A DNA stretch of 64,000 nt, from NCBI GenBank assembly GCA_034508935.3, contig CM067446.1, forward strand, positions 17,138,981 to 17,202,980. The letters run 5' to 3'. Made by a program: the position numbers and the translations under genes. A model generated the notes under the pieces. That model had not been told where the DNA came from, did no database searches, and worked only from the letters and a program-made list of their open reading frames with translations. Below are positions 1 through 50,113 of this stretch, one piece after another (position 1 is the stretch's first letter; every line of letters starts with the position of its first letter). This DNA comes from Berghia stephanieae (taxonomy: Eukaryota; Mollusca; Gastropoda; Nudibranchia; Aeolidiidae).

Positions 1-141
1 CGCTGTGGGCAAGAACCCGAAACGGCAGAGCATCTAGTCGAAAGGTGTGTTGTGACGATGCTACCGGGCGGGTTCGCGACGGTGCACGAATGCGGACCGG
101 ACTTTGCTGATTGGGTCGATCGTCATAACATAATAGTGTGA
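1..141 (+). CDS. 3' end of a non-LTR retrotransposon (LINE) ORF, cut by the window edge
   Basis: The first 141 bases are much more GC-rich than what follows. They read open in frame 1 to a TGA at 139-141. The peptide begins RCGQEPETAEHLVERC and ends with a DWVDRH segment. The Cys...ETAEHL...Cys pattern is the putative zinc-binding tail found after the reverse transcriptase domain in many LINE ORF2 proteins. No catalytic RT motif is inside the window, so the clade cannot be named. The AT-rich sequence after the stop (142 to about 480) may hold its 3' UTR, but no tail or target duplication is obvious. Confidence 0.55.
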   Translation, partial: RCGQEPETAEHLVERCVVTMLPGGFATVHECGPDFADWVDRHNIIV

Positions 142-482
142 ACCATAAGAAGCTGCTGGTCTGATAACCGAACGAAATTATGGCCTTAATTTAACGTTGT
201 TTATTAAGGACAATACATTGCGTTAGTTTGAGGGTGTTCCCATTACAACGATGAGTCCATAAGAATTCGGGTTATCAACCCTGCATATAAGTATAACGTC
301 GGCTCGTAAGAAATTGACGTTATAAATTGAAGTAGTAACAATGAATCTGATTTTATTTCAGACCACTAGGGCACATTTGGTACTATCTCCCAAACCCATC
401 TGGCAGTGCTATTTTCCTTCAGGCCTTTAGGTTAGGGTCGTCGTTTCCGGTCTGGCAGTTTCCTTCCTAAATAATAATTCGG
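142..482. other. AT-rich sequence after the LINE stop, unassigned
   Basis: No convincing ORF, RNA gene or repeat is visible. It could include the 3' UTR of the LINE fragment that ends at 141. It runs up to the target duplication of the hAT-type element at 491. Confidence 0.4.
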
Positions 483-490
483 CCAGAATC

Positions 491-1053
491 CAGGGTTGCC
501 AGTTTGGCATTTTAAATGCCAGATTCCAAAAATCTGGCATTTTGAAAACCGTTTGGCATTAGAAAAATCATTTGGCATTTGGCATTTTCATTTGGCATTT
601 TTTTATTTGGAATTTTTTCTATAACTTCTTTGGACTCTGCACTTGAACCAGATTAAACAAAAAACATCATAAGAAACACGAAACAGTAAGTTTTCTTAAT
701 TGTCAATAATTATTTAACTGTTTACGTATTTACCTTTCATGTTAATGTATTTCTTTTTCATTCTTAAAATCCAACCGTGGTGTAGTGGTTTAGCACTCCA
801 CTTAGTAGTCAGTAGGTAAAAAATTACCCCAACAGGAAATTTAGTATAATTCAAAAAAAAAAAAAAAATAAAAAAATAAAAAAAAGAAAAGAAAACACGC
901 AAGCCACCAGGATATGATAGTAAATTGTCTTTCAAAAGTGAGTAGTTTTCTTAGTGGGGGTGGGAGTCAACAGACTTTGGCATTTTTTTGAGTGTTTTGG
1001 CATTTTTTGAGTCTTCCCCTGGCATTTTGTTGAAAAATAATCTGGCAACCCTG
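491..1053. mobile_element. Non-autonomous hAT-type DNA transposon (563 bp) with 8-bp TSD
   Basis: The element begins CAGGGTTGCCAG (491-502) and ends with the exact reverse complement CTGGCAACCCTG (1042-1053). It is flanked by a perfect 8-bp direct repeat, CCAGAATC, at 483-490 and 1054-1061. A CAGGG-type terminus and an 8-bp target duplication are hallmarks of the hAT superfamily. The subterminal regions are packed with TTTGGCAT/ATGCCA motifs (about 500-600 and 975-1030), which is typical of hAT transposase-binding subterminal repeats. There is no transposase ORF. A stretch near 770-800 (GTGGTGTAGTGGTTTAGC) resembles a tRNA A box and may be captured SINE sequence. Confidence 0.85.
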
Positions 1054-1994
1054 CCAGAATCAAGTTTTGCACTCAAATTATTCGAATATTGAAGAACAGT
1101 GCAGGCGGCTACATAGCCGTCAGACGAGAGTGAATAAAAATAAATCCACTCATTTTGGAGTTCCAGAGTATGTCGGTAATTAAAGTGGTGAGTCGATGTT
1201 TTTTTTTTTTTAGGTTGAAGTTGAAGTTAATAAAATATTTGAAATGTTTCAACTTCAACCAAAGAGAAGTCTGAAAAAACCCCTCCCCCAAAAACGACAC
1301 CCTTTCACTCACTTTCATTTAGATAGAATTTAGACGCTTTGACTTTGATATGAACATGCTTTCATTTTAAAAAAAATTTGTTTTGTTTTGCAAAGAAACC
1401 CTACTCTATCTTAAAGTAGTTAAAGACTTACATGGTTCATAGTTCTTTGCAACTTTAAAAATTCTTCACCACCTTTTGACTTTTGTTCACTTTCTTTTAC
1501 TTAATAAATGGCCTTTCTTGGCACTGTTCGCGGATCGATGTCCCTGACTAGAACTAGAGGGGCGGCCATCTTTTTAATTTACTTTGGCAGTGGTCCGATC
1601 TGGGTTGCCACATTGGCTATAATATAGAGATTAAAGAAATAGAAACAATTATTTTCAAATAAGAAATAATGCGCACAATTTTGTAGCGTGTAATTAATTT
1701 ATAACAATGATAATAGAACACTTGATCATGAATGGCAATTGTACGACTAATCTCAAATTGGACTCTTTAAGTGTCAGATTTTATGATGAGATGCCCCCCC
1801 CCCCCCCAATCCCCAAGAAAAATAATTAAGGTAGAATTATAATAGGGTCCCAAGTGTGCAAATCCATATAGCTTTTAGGTACATCTAAAACTAATAACTA
1901 ATAGAAAATACAATTTTTAAAAATGCCACACAGATCATTGACAAGATTAATATTATTTTCGTCTAATGGTTATATATTTTATTCCTAAACTGAT
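1054..1994. other. Intergenic sequence with a 13-bp hairpin and a poly-C run
   Basis: There is no gene I can support. It contains a perfect 13-bp inverted repeat, GGTTGAAGTTGAA at 1213-1225 and its complement at 1248-1260. It also holds a short hairpin in the GGCGGCTACATAGCCG stretch near 1105-1120 and a C homopolymer near 1794-1807. Confidence 0.4.
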
Positions 1995-2239
1995 ATTTGT
2001 GATCCTCCGCCTCAAAACGGTATTAAGTCGGGTTGGTTAAGATGCTGAAAATTGAATTTATAGCCAGAAATATCAGACTTGTGTTGAGTTTGTATGTTTT
2101 ATTGAGGAGAATGGATACCACATTTTCGGGTGCTTTTACCAACAATTTATATTTTTGACCAGTTTAACATTTAATTTGGCATTTAAGCATATGGTTCGTT
2201 CTGACATAATACCGTTTTGAGACTATGGGTCACATTTGG
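1995..2239. mobile_element. MITE-like element with about 45-bp imperfect terminal inverted repeats
   Basis: The left arm (about 1995-2045) holds TCAAAACGGTATTAAGTCGG. The right arm (about 2187-2239) holds its near reverse complement around ACATAATACCGTTTTGA. The match continues outward (TTTGTGATCC versus GGGTCACATTT) and inward (GGTTGGTTAAGATGC versus GCATATGGTTCGTT). There is no ORF. Superfamily and target duplication are not clear. The same core, AACGGTATTATGTCGGGAT, recurs alone at 47502-47520. Confidence 0.6.
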
Positions 2240-5200
2240 GCATAATTCATGACATGGAATACTGTGGGAGAGAAAATGAGGATATCACCAAGTCATGCAA
2301 AATAAGAATTTTACAATACAATAAAAAATTCATATCTTTTAAGATTTTACTGCCCGGACAACAAAACTTGGCATGTGTTGAGACCATCATTTTTACTTTA
2401 CAATAATGCTTGTTTCAATCATTTTTAGCTGCTGCGCATTAAATTATCAATATGCAAATTACTACAAATGAATTTCATTGAGAGCTCAAAAATCACTAAA
2501 TTGACACCACTCTTATGAGCAGCCTTAAGAGGATACATTATTGTCAACCATGGTATATGATAAAAGAAACCCTTGCTTTGCTTGTGGGAGGGAACAATTT
2601 TCATATTCATGTTATCAACTGAGCAATACCCTGAAATATTGCAGCAATTAATTACCATCAGAGGCATCGCAGATTCTTCCTGACCACTACCTGTTCCACC
2701 CATGGAATGACCTTACTAATGGGGTCGAGTTGACCTAGCTCCGAAATACCGCTCAGAGGGGGAACTGCCACGCAAGTTACAAAATAATATTCCACATGAT
2801 ATAATAATCTTTTTAAAAACATAACACAACCGTGAACATTCACTCAATTCACATGCATCTCATACCTGGTGCCAATAATGACTCAGTGCATTATATGCCT
2901 CTTCCTTAAGATTGTTGTTTTGATTTGTATGTTTCTTTGCAGCATAATCTAAGAATTTCGTGATCAGATAGAATATTGTCAGCTTGGTCATTTATATGAA
3001 ATAAGAGAAGAGACCCAAGTACAGAGCCTCAGGGATCACCAAATTTTACTGGACTGCACAAGGCAATTCACCTTCAATTAAAACAAAAACTTAGCAAACA
3101 CCTTTCAGATCTTTTGTTTGATTCATGGACTCAGCAATGCAGAAATATCTTCAGAAAGGTCTGATTATAAAAATCAATCATGAAAGAAAAACAACTTGTG
3201 AGAAAAAAGTTTATAAATAAATTAAAGGTAAATAAGACGGCTGTCTTTAATTCCTGACTTTTTGTTTTGTTAACTTCATAGCATGTGTTAGTCACTAAAC
3301 CAGTGTGCATGTGCTCTGTCATTAATTATCATTTTATTCCTTGTCAGGTGACAGGAGCTGTTGGAAGGGTACGTAAGAGACTAAGCAGAGGCCAAAATAA
3401 TAAACTGGTTAGTTTTGATAGAATTAATTCATTGAAATGCTGCACTAGGCAGGCATTAGAAAAAAAATATCATGTCTGTCAAAACAATCACTGAAACGGC
3501 AATCTAATTTTTTGCCATGAAAATGATTGGATATTAAATGATTTTACACTTTTGGCATTTGGAATTAGATAGAAACAAAAGCTTAGTAAATTTTATTACA
3601 TTGGATTTTATTTAAATGTCACACATCCTTTAAGTGAAATTTGGAATTGCTAAATGCTGACAATTTTTGTTCTTAACTATCACATTTGCCTTATTAAAAG
3701 AGGAAATACAATTTCAAAATGCCAAAAGTTAAAGAACAGCTTATAATTTTAAACTACAGTTTTGAAACTTTGTGAAGAGAGATGGACAGAGAGAGAAATA
3801 TCAAGAAGAGGAAAAAAATGAATGTGAGAGTAAAACACACACACACACAGAAGAAAGAGAATGAAAAAGAGAGAGAGAGAGAGAGAGGGGGGGGGGGGGG
3901 GGGGGAAGGGAGATTACTTATATGTGAGTTGTAGAGGGCGGGAGTGAAATAGAATAAATATTGGAGCATTTATAAATGTGCGTGTGTGTTTGTGTTTATA
4001 TGTTTGGAAGAACACGAGGGAGAGAAAGAGAGAGCGAGAATGGTAGATATAAAGAAAGTGGGGGGGGGGGGGATTAAAGAATTGGTAGGGATAGTATAAG
4101 AAATCCCTTTGTTTCAAAAGAAGTCAAAGTCAATCAATCAGAAATATATTGACCAATTAGATTGCAATTTAAAAAATGGACTGGGCATTGTTTCTATTTT
4201 GAGTCAGATGACAGTTTGAGGAGGAAGGGGTGGGCTTAATTTGTAATGACTTACATGAAATCATGTCATTTAATCTTCCTCTTTGAGCTGCAACCTCAAG
4301 TTATTTAGGACATGTCACTAGTTATCACCACCCCTTATGGTCAATTGTCAGCTATTTAATTCTTATCCCCTTTTTCTTAGCGCTTAGCGTTCACCCACAT
4401 TGGTTATTGTCTTAAAAGACCCCCCCCCCCCTTTCCCCTAAACAATGAATACACGATTCCATTGTAAAAGCCAAGGCAACACATAACTTTTGTGCTCATC
4501 TCTCATTTACATTGGATTAGCCATGAGAGGAGGGTTACGCGAGAGAGATATATGTTGCCTGCATAGTGATTGATTGAATAAATGACTGTGAGAGAAAGCA
4601 CAAATCAGTGAGGGCCGAGGGGGCAATAACACAAACCCACAGCTGTTAATGAAAAGCATCAAGTGCTAAAATATTTTTAAAATTTTAAAACTTTTAAAGG
4701 AAGTTTAATTTGCAGGATGTCAAATTGTTGAAAACTAAGGGTGTCGCAAAGTGGCCCTTTTCTCGTTCTGTATTATATGTCGTCAATCCATGGCTGCAAT
4801 AATTCAAACACACTTTGTTGAAAAACGTAACCTTATTGGTTCATTGAGAATCCAGAATCTTTTATTGTGTATATATATGGCTATTGGTACAGTACCTCAT
4901 CTTGTAACAAAGTCACACAGTGTTGATCTTAACGACTGGAAAAATGACATTTCATTGCAAAACTAGATCTGGAATTGTGGACAACGCTCTTTTACCCATT
5001 TTCTAACAATAATACTACTTTATGTAAATAGATACCTGTATATAGGCTGTGACAAATTGTATAAAGAGCACATGTCAGTAGATTAATGGGCGCTATATAC
5101 ATATATTATATTATTATTATATAAGAAGCTGGTACTAAAAAGGAAATAGTGTCCTTAACAATCACCCACGGAGCTGGAGTAAAGGAATTGGTTACTACAA

Positions 5201-5476
5201 TTTGGATTAAAAAAACTTTAATCTCTCGTAAAATACTTTCTACCCGATTTGACAGACCCAGTTACCCAAACACTGCTGGGTGCTACTAAAAAAAGACCAT
5301 AAAAGGCAACTGTGTTGTGCAATAGCAGTCAATCAAAATGGCCTAATAGAAGAATAAAGAAAGCATTGTGAAGTGCATTTAGTATTGTGACACCATGGTA
5401 ATGCACAATGTGTAATGTTACATACTTCATCATTTTGGTCTGAATGTGTGCTAAACTGTATATTTGTTATTTCCAG
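2240..5476. other. Region upstream of the recognised TEX14 exons
   Basis: No gene can be supported with confidence. A spliceable-looking stretch follows a cag at about 3349 (open, beginning VTGAVGRVRKRLSRGQ) and could be an upstream exon, but nothing ties it to a family. Compound microsatellites (AC)n, (GA)n and poly-G lie at about 3835-3905, poly-G at about 4061-4072 and poly-C near 4421-4431. Sequence at about 5055-5110 (GGGCGCTATATAC followed by ATT triplets) resembles the 3' tail of the SINEs seen later. Confidence 0.35.
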
Positions 5477-43580
<38,104 letters not shown>

Positions 43581-43669
43581 GTAAGTGTCAGCTTGCATGT
43601 CGATGAATTAGTTTCATAATTTCTTTATCTAATATGTTTTTACTGGATTTTTCACCTATTTTTTAAGTT

Positions 43670-44545
43670 TAAATCAAGCTGTTGAGCAAGTTTCGGTTTC
43701 TAAATATTTGGGTATTTTAATGGACAATAAATTGCAGTGGCATTTATGAACCGATGCTGTTATCTCTAAATTGAACAAAAGAATGTATTTTATTCTGAAA
43801 CTTCCAGAATTTGACATAGACAGAACTTTATGCACCCTTTTTTATAGATCTGTTTTGGAGACCGTTATTACTTTTTGTATTACAGCATGGTGTGGAAATG
43901 CCAGTTTTTGCGACATTAAGAAAATTGATCAGATAATTAATAAAGCCAGGAGTTTTACTCACCCAATTTCAAATGTGGAAGGAACTGTTCAAGAGATTTT
44001 GTCTAATTAAAATTGAGAAAGTTATGAAGGATGGCAATCACCCCCTTCACAAATGTATTAAGTTCTCCAAGAGGAGCCGTCACCTTATATCTATAAAAAC
44101 AAAGACAACACGTCACCTTAATTCATTTTTACCACATAGTGTTGAATTTTTGACGCGCAACTGTGATTTAAATTAAATACTATTTTTTAAAATATACACA
44201 CACACAAGTTCGGACTAGAGACCAGAAGTGTAATCTATCTCAATTTATCAAATCAATATATAAAGTGTCGCTATTAATTCTTAATTCAATGTTTTTACAT
44301 TTTTATGCATTTACATATAAATTCAAACCAGAGGTCATAGGGACAACATATTTCACTTTGTAAAATTTATATATATATACATACACATTGTCGCCATAAA
44401 TTCTCAACTTTATATTTATACATTTTTATGCATGCCACGTCTGTATACGAATTTCCATTTCCATTTTTTGGGATGAATAAATATATTTTTATTATTATTT
44501 ATTATTATTATTATTATTATTTTATTATTATTATTATTATTATTA

Positions 44546-44618
<73 letters not shown>

Positions 44619-44623
44619 TATTC
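43670..44623 (+). mobile_element. 3' remnant of a CR1/L2-type LINE with (ATT)n tail
   Basis: A broken frame encodes the RT thumb and C-terminus: VSKYLGILMDNKLQW, FYRSVLETVITFCITAWCGN, then NHPLHKCIKFSKRSRHL and NSFLPHSVEFL. These are standard motifs of the region after the RT domain in CR1/L2/Tx1-like LINEs. There is an in-frame TGA after LQWHL and a frame change near 44005. It ends GAATAAATATATTTTTATT and a long ATT array (about 44490-44621), probably its tail. It is 5'-truncated and dead. Confidence 0.75.
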
Positions 44624-45346
44624 CCCTTGTTTTATACTCTAATTTGCCTTTTATTTAAGTGTGCGCATAATAAAATAATATATAATCTCTATTTTATGTG
44701 TTCACTGGCACATTACATAGAATTTTTAACTTATGTCATTAGCCAAAAAAGAGAGAGAGAGAGATAGAGATAGAAAGGGGGGGGGGGGGGGGATAAGAAT
44801 AATTGGAATGGCATAAATATCAGAAAACAAATCAAAACAAAAAATAGATTTACCTCAATTTGAGTACAAGGATATGCTTACTCAGTACCGTTTCTCTTGG
44901 GGTTGAAATTTCTTTTCTGAAATAGCCTCAAATACCTTTTTTAACCTATTGGATTCAAAACCAGTATCAAGCAGCCTATTGGTGACTATATGATTATAAT
45001 TAACCATGCAGATTATATAATTTTCGTATGTTTAAAAAAATATATATGCTTGGTTGTTACATCCTACATTTGGTAAAATCCTTTCAAGTTAAAAATACAA
45101 TCATTGAACAATGATTTTTCTACTCGTGATTGGCTTAGCTGCACAATTAAGTTCAATTTCACCTTTTGCTGGGCCAAACATGACATTTGATGCATTCCAG
45201 CAAGTTGCTTAGAAAGCAAAAGTCAAGAATGGATTATCAACAAAATCAAAGGACCCTAAATTGCTATATTATCCAAAATAGAAACTCGCTGGTATGCATT
45301 AAATAGAGAATTGACCATAACCTTTAAATCTCCCTCAATTTCCCAG
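44624..45346. other. Intron or 3' flank with GA/poly-G
   Basis: A (GA)n stretch at about 44750-44772 runs into poly-G (about 44777-44792). No gene is seen. Confidence 0.4.
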
Positions 45347-45451
45347 AAATCCAGATGGCCAGACGGCTGCAAAACTCGATTCCACGTGGACCTGTGTCCC
45401 ACCAATCCAACTAGGCATCAGATTTGACCACTGCCATAGACCCTGTCTCAG
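45347..45451 (+). CDS. Candidate downstream exon of the TEX14-like gene
   Basis: The acceptor is tcccag and the donor gtcggc. It reads NPDGQTAAKLDSTWTCVPP, then GIRFDHCHRPCL, and looks coding. It needs phase 2 on entry, but the exon at 43507 leaves in phase 0. Either an intermediate exon is unrecognised or this belongs to something else. Confidence 0.4.
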
Positions 45452-45553
45452 GTCGGCAAGAGGTTTTAATGGAAAAAACAATGGACACTGAACGACTCCG
45501 ATCCATCTTACAATTGATTGATCAATAAATATATATTTGTGTTTTTGACTTAG

Positions 45554-45611
45554 ACTTGGATATGGATATAGAAAAATATACAGTCACAGAAAGAACCTTG
45601 CTAACAAGTAG
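45554..45611 (+). CDS. Candidate terminal exon with stop codon
   Basis: It follows a gacttag acceptor. In the frame carried from 45347-45451 it reads RLGYGYRKIYSHRKNLANK and stops at TAG 45609-45611. Human TEX14 also ends in a short basic/aromatic segment after KRLGW, but that resemblance may be chance. Confidence 0.3.
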
Positions 45612-45870
45612 GAAGGTGTGTATTTTGATAAAAAATAACTTGTATTTTTATTTTCACTGTTGGGATTACTTATGTTTAATATTTGACAGTTTATAAGATT
45701 ATATTTTTCATTATTAAATGTTATCATTAGGACCCCTTCACCTCCACTTGTTGGTTCACACGTCAGTTTTTGTCATTCTGTTCCCCGATTACCGTTTTTA
45801 TCCTTCCACTACAACCAATGATGCTACTGGTTCAAACTTCTAGATACTTAATTAAGGGAAGGGGGGAACC

Positions 45871-46204
45871 AGCGGGTGGTTGGATGGGAGCATCACCCTT
45901 GAATCATATACCTATGATGTTCGTATGGGTGTACGATCCGATAGTGATGTCGTTTCTTCTTCTCTTTACTAGCCTATCCTGCTTCTTTGGTTTGTGATTG
46001 TATTTTTGACAGGGGATATTTTTTTTCTGTAAATCTTCTGTCTGTTTGTTCTTGGTTATTTATAATTTAGCTTATGACATCTTTAGGTTATGATTTTGAT
46101 TTACATTTGTACTATTTTTGTTAGATTGCTTGTTTTTTTGTTTCAGCGGTCTCTCATATAACCTCAATTGTGTTGGAAGAGACCTAAAGCAACAAACAAA
46201 AAAA
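45871..46204 (+). mobile_element. Family B retroposon with 12-bp TSD
   Basis: It has the same 5' end (GCGGGTGGTTGGATGG) and 3' stem-loop plus CAACAAACAAA tail as the 22.1-kb copy. It is flanked by AAGGGGGGAACC at 45859-45870 and 46205-46216. Confidence 0.9.
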
Positions 46205-46216
46205 AAGGGGGGAACC

Positions 46217-48140
46217 TTGCTTTCTGTCTTCTCTCTGGATTGAGACTATTAATTGATATTTTTAAATAGAAATTTCAATGTTTCCATCTGGGTCAGAATC
46301 TTGTCTCTTGGTGGGGCTTCTGCTGGTCCAGACTCAACACAATTGAATTACTCTAGATTGTTTCTGTTTGCTGGATGAATTCTTTTGGCTTACCATTTCT
46401 TGTGTGCTTGTGAGGAAAGTTAAAACTTTGGATATATAGATAACCTTAAACGGGTACTGATGTGAACTAATACAAATAACTCCGAATAACAGACATTCCT
46501 GTTTTATATTTATAATGTGTCAGGGCTGCCAGCCATACAAAAGAAAAGGTCATTTGTATGTTTTTTCATACCTCTGAACAATTGTATAATTTTCATTGTA
46601 CATTTTTTGTCATCAAAATCAAATCTCAATATTTAACTGTTACAAGTTATTTCTATTCTATCCCAATTTTTTTGTTTTTATTAACAATTTTGTTTTTAAG
46701 CATTTGCGATTTGTTTGGTAGAATCTATCCTTACATCTTTAAATTCCTGTGACAAGGATTATGATTTTTAAATTTGTCATCCACACAAATACTTATAATA
46801 ATTTAGTCATTTTTTATATCATCCAAAAGAGACAGCAGAGCACATTTATAGCTTGCTTGTAGATGACAAAAATTAAAGTCACAGTCTGTTTCCAGTTTTT
46901 TAGTTTTATTTCACTAACATTTTAATGGTGACACGTATAGCGACAGTCCAAGCATTACAATAGTGCAAGTTTTAATAAACTCATGGGAATGCCCACTATT
47001 CTCTCTTCCTTCTTTCTTAAAAATTGCTTTAATGAAAAAGCCTGAACAGGGTGGGGATCCAGATTGATCCCAGGTGCTGTCAAATTTTTTTTCTGGCCTT
47101 GTCCACCCAGCAGTGAATGGGTAGCCAGATCTGTTAGATTTGGTGAAAATGCTTTGCAATAGACTATCATCCTATCCAAAGGATTGTAAGCAATTGCTAT
47201 CATGCTATAGGACTGGGATAAACTCGGGCTCTGAAGGACTTCTGCTGTTAGGTTCCTGGTCCAATAGAGAAGGCACCATCCAGCAAGCTACATATAATGG
47301 GTTTTAATGAGACATGCCCAAGACTCATTTAGTCGAGGTATGTCAAGGTAGAAGTAGACACACTCTCACAAGCATTCATTCATCGTTTTATCCCATATCG
47401 TAATGCCATAAGACGTAATTTGCTGTGGCTATAAGCAAAGTATGATCACTTTTTGATGATTTTATTTGCACAATTACGTTTTAAATTGTAACCAATTGTA
47501 TAACGGTATTATGTCGGGATAAACCTCATGCTTATGATTAAATTTTAAGCTTAAACTATAATATTTGAGTTTAAATAATTTTGTCTTTGTTGAAGAGAGT
47601 GCGTTTTTCCTTCTTAAATTTGAAAACACTGAACTTTTGTAATTTTAACTGAGTTGACTTCAAACTCAAATTCCCATATCATGTTCATTCCGACAACATT
47701 GATATCGTATTTGGGTCACAAGTGATCTGACAGCCTCGCCATTGAATTAGGAGTTTTCAAATGAGTAAAGCTGGGGCATTCATTTTTGTAAGGAAGTTAA
47801 GAGGTGCCCTTGTGTGTGTGTGTGTGTGTATATATGTTGACATTGCCTTTTTTTTAAAGTCGAGAGATAAGAGAGAAGGGGGGATATTGATATGAAGACT
47901 TTCAAAGCGAGATGTTGACAAAAAACTATTGATATATACAGTAACACTTGACATTCGTTATATCTGTGCTCCACTGTAGTAGGACAATGCAAATCAAATT
48001 GTGCGTTTTTTATTCTCATAAATCTTACCTCTTTGGTCAATCAGTCATTTTCATGTATTGCTGTTGGCAGCTCTGATGTGTGTTTTACACTCTTGTTTGT
48101 TTTTATATATTTTAGTTTTAATGATACATTGATAAATTTA
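46217..48140. other. Intergenic or 3' flanking sequence with a SINE-like fragment
   Basis: About 46940-47290 contains CCACCCAGCAGTGAATGG and following bases similar to the fragment at 15.35 kb. AACGGTATTATGTCGGGAT at 47502-47520 matches the inverted-repeat core of the MITE at 2.0 kb. A short (GT)n lies at about 47812-47830. No gene is recognised. Confidence 0.4.
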
Positions 48141-48146
48141 TTACTG

Positions 48147-48668
48147 GGTGGGGTTCTTAACCTCCCATAGTGGGCAGGAGGGCACTCACTGTGTCTTCTA
48201 TCCCCATATCTGTTTTCCAACATGCTCTCTGTCTTCGTCTTGGAATGAGTTTACCTGTTTTGTCCTGGTCGGATACCCTGGCTGGGAGGGAAGCAGTTAA
48301 ATGTATTGTTAAAGTTTTGGAACATTTTTTTTTCATTGTAAACCATCTCTCTGTTATGTACTGCAATTTTTTTTTTTAATTTTAACATTTAATTTGTAAA
48401 CATTTGAGTGTATTCCTCTTAGTGGGATCTTGTGCTGCTGTTTGGGTGACACTTTTAGGTGATCTCAAACTATGTACACTGGTAGTGTGCTCTTGGAATA
48501 TACATCTGTTCCCTATTTGAACCATCTCCCTTTGTCTTACTTTTTCCTCATGCCCTTTTAATTGTACATCTAGAATGTTTTTACTATCCAATTTCCTTCC
48601 TTTTTATTGGTGCGGATATGACCTTAATGTGTTGCAAGCACCGTAAAACCCTTAAAAACAAAAGAAAA
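48147..48668 (+). mobile_element. Family A retroposon, near full length
   Basis: It starts GGGTGGGGTTCTTAACCTCC, has the CTGTGTCTTCTATCCCC block and the GATCTCAAACTA block, and ends GTTGCAAGCACCGTAAAACC, then CTTAAAAACAAAAG. The stem has one decayed position. Confidence 0.85.
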
Positions 48669-48888
48669 CATATTAATTAGAATAATTGTTGTTATTGTTT
48701 TTTTTTTTGTTTTGTTTTTTTTTTCTAAATTCTTTTCTGGTCTAAGACTGAGATAAACCATTTGTTTGCAGCAGATTTATGCCCCATTTCATCATTGTGG
48801 GGTTTTACTCCAAGAGGCAGGATGATTAATAGCAATTTTGCTAATTTGTGACAGTATTATGTCAGGGCGATTTCCATATCTCTGGATT
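48669..48888. other. Spacer between two family A copies
   Basis: T-rich, no feature recognised. Confidence 0.4.
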
Positions 48889-49360
48889 TGGTCTTTTGAC
48901 CTCCCATGGCGGTCAGGAGGTCATTTGCTGTGTCTTCTATCCCTCTATATTTGTTTTCTGAGTTGCTCTCTGTCTTTGTCTTTGAATGGGATATATTGTT
49001 TTGTCCTGGCCCTTGCTGGAGTCCATACCTGAGAGGGAAACAGTCAAATGTATATTATTATTTTTGGGATATATTTTTTCCCTTGCACATGTTATATATT
49101 GTTAGTTATATTACATGTAAACAGTTGATTGTTTTCCACTTAATGGGATCATGTGCTGGTGTCTGAGACGTTTAGGTTTTCTCTAAGCACACTATTAGTG
49201 TGCTTTTAGAACATCTGTTCACTATTTGAACAATTCCTCTATTTTTTCTTGGGTGTTTTTACTTGTAATTCTTGAATTTCATTTTCTTCCTTTTACTGGT
49301 GCTGATATGACTGGCCTAAATGTGTCGCAAACGCTGTAAAACGTTTAAAAGTAAAAACAG
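48889..49360 (+). mobile_element. Family A retroposon, diverged
   Basis: It begins near GACCTCCCATGGCGGTCAGG and ends TGTGTCGCAAACGCTGTAAA, then ACGTTTAAAAGTAAAAAC. It is more diverged and shorter in the middle than other copies, so it is an older insertion. Confidence 0.75.
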
Positions 49361-49397
49361 GTTCTTCCAGACGTAATAGTGAATTGAGGCAATGGGG

Positions 49398-50113
49398 CAT
49401 GCCCTTACACAGAGAACGTCAACATAGCATTGCGCATCAACTGAGGAAATCTATCGTTTGGTTAATGAGATATCATTTTCGAAATGTTATAAAATACATA
49501 CTTTTATAAAATAAAAATATAGCCAATAAACTTATTTTGATGAAAAGCTCACAGTGATGTGTTGCAAAGAATGAAAAATAACAAGGAATGCACCCAAGAT
49601 TAAGATGACCCACTGTAAAATCACTGACTTTACGGTTCGTTAACTCAGACTAAAAGATAGCTGAGAAACGACTTAACTGGTTCACTGTGAACTTTTCATC
49701 AAAATAAGTTTATTAGTTATATTTTTATTTTATAAAAGCATGTGAATTATAACATTTTTAAAGTGATATCTCATTTACCAAATGATAGATATCATCAATT
49801 GATTGTTGAGGTTATGTTATGGCAGCCCAATAATAATCAATGAAAGATGATAACACAGAAGGGACGATTTAATTGGTTTTATTAAATAAAACTCGTGATG
49901 ATTTTCATCTGTCTAACATGGACAGGATAAAGGCAAAAAGGAAGTGAAAGTAGAATCTATCAATAGGTACATAAACAAAATATTCGTATAATGATAAATT
50001 CGCTCTATTATTCATGTTAATTCATCAATGATGGGATCATAGTCAACATTGATAAGAGCCTTAAGAGAGACGCATGGGCAATGCTATGTTGACATTCTCT
50101 CTGTAAGGGCATG
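49398..50113. mobile_element. Foldback-type element with long, interrupted inverted repeats
   Basis: The left arm (49398-49556) pairs with two right-arm blocks, 49683-49805 and 50072-50113. The outer part CATGCCCTTACA near 49398 matches the complement of TGTAAGGGCATG ending at 50113. The inner part holds AATAAACTTATTTTGATGAA on the left and its complement near 49697. The right arm is split by about 265 bp of unrelated sequence, so something inserted there or the left arm lost it. There is no ORF. Confidence 0.75.

Noticed and set aside
2425-2703. Minus-strand 92-residue open frame (MPLMVINCCNISGYCSVDN)
   Set aside because: No family recognised and no splice or regulatory context; kept as unassigned sequence.
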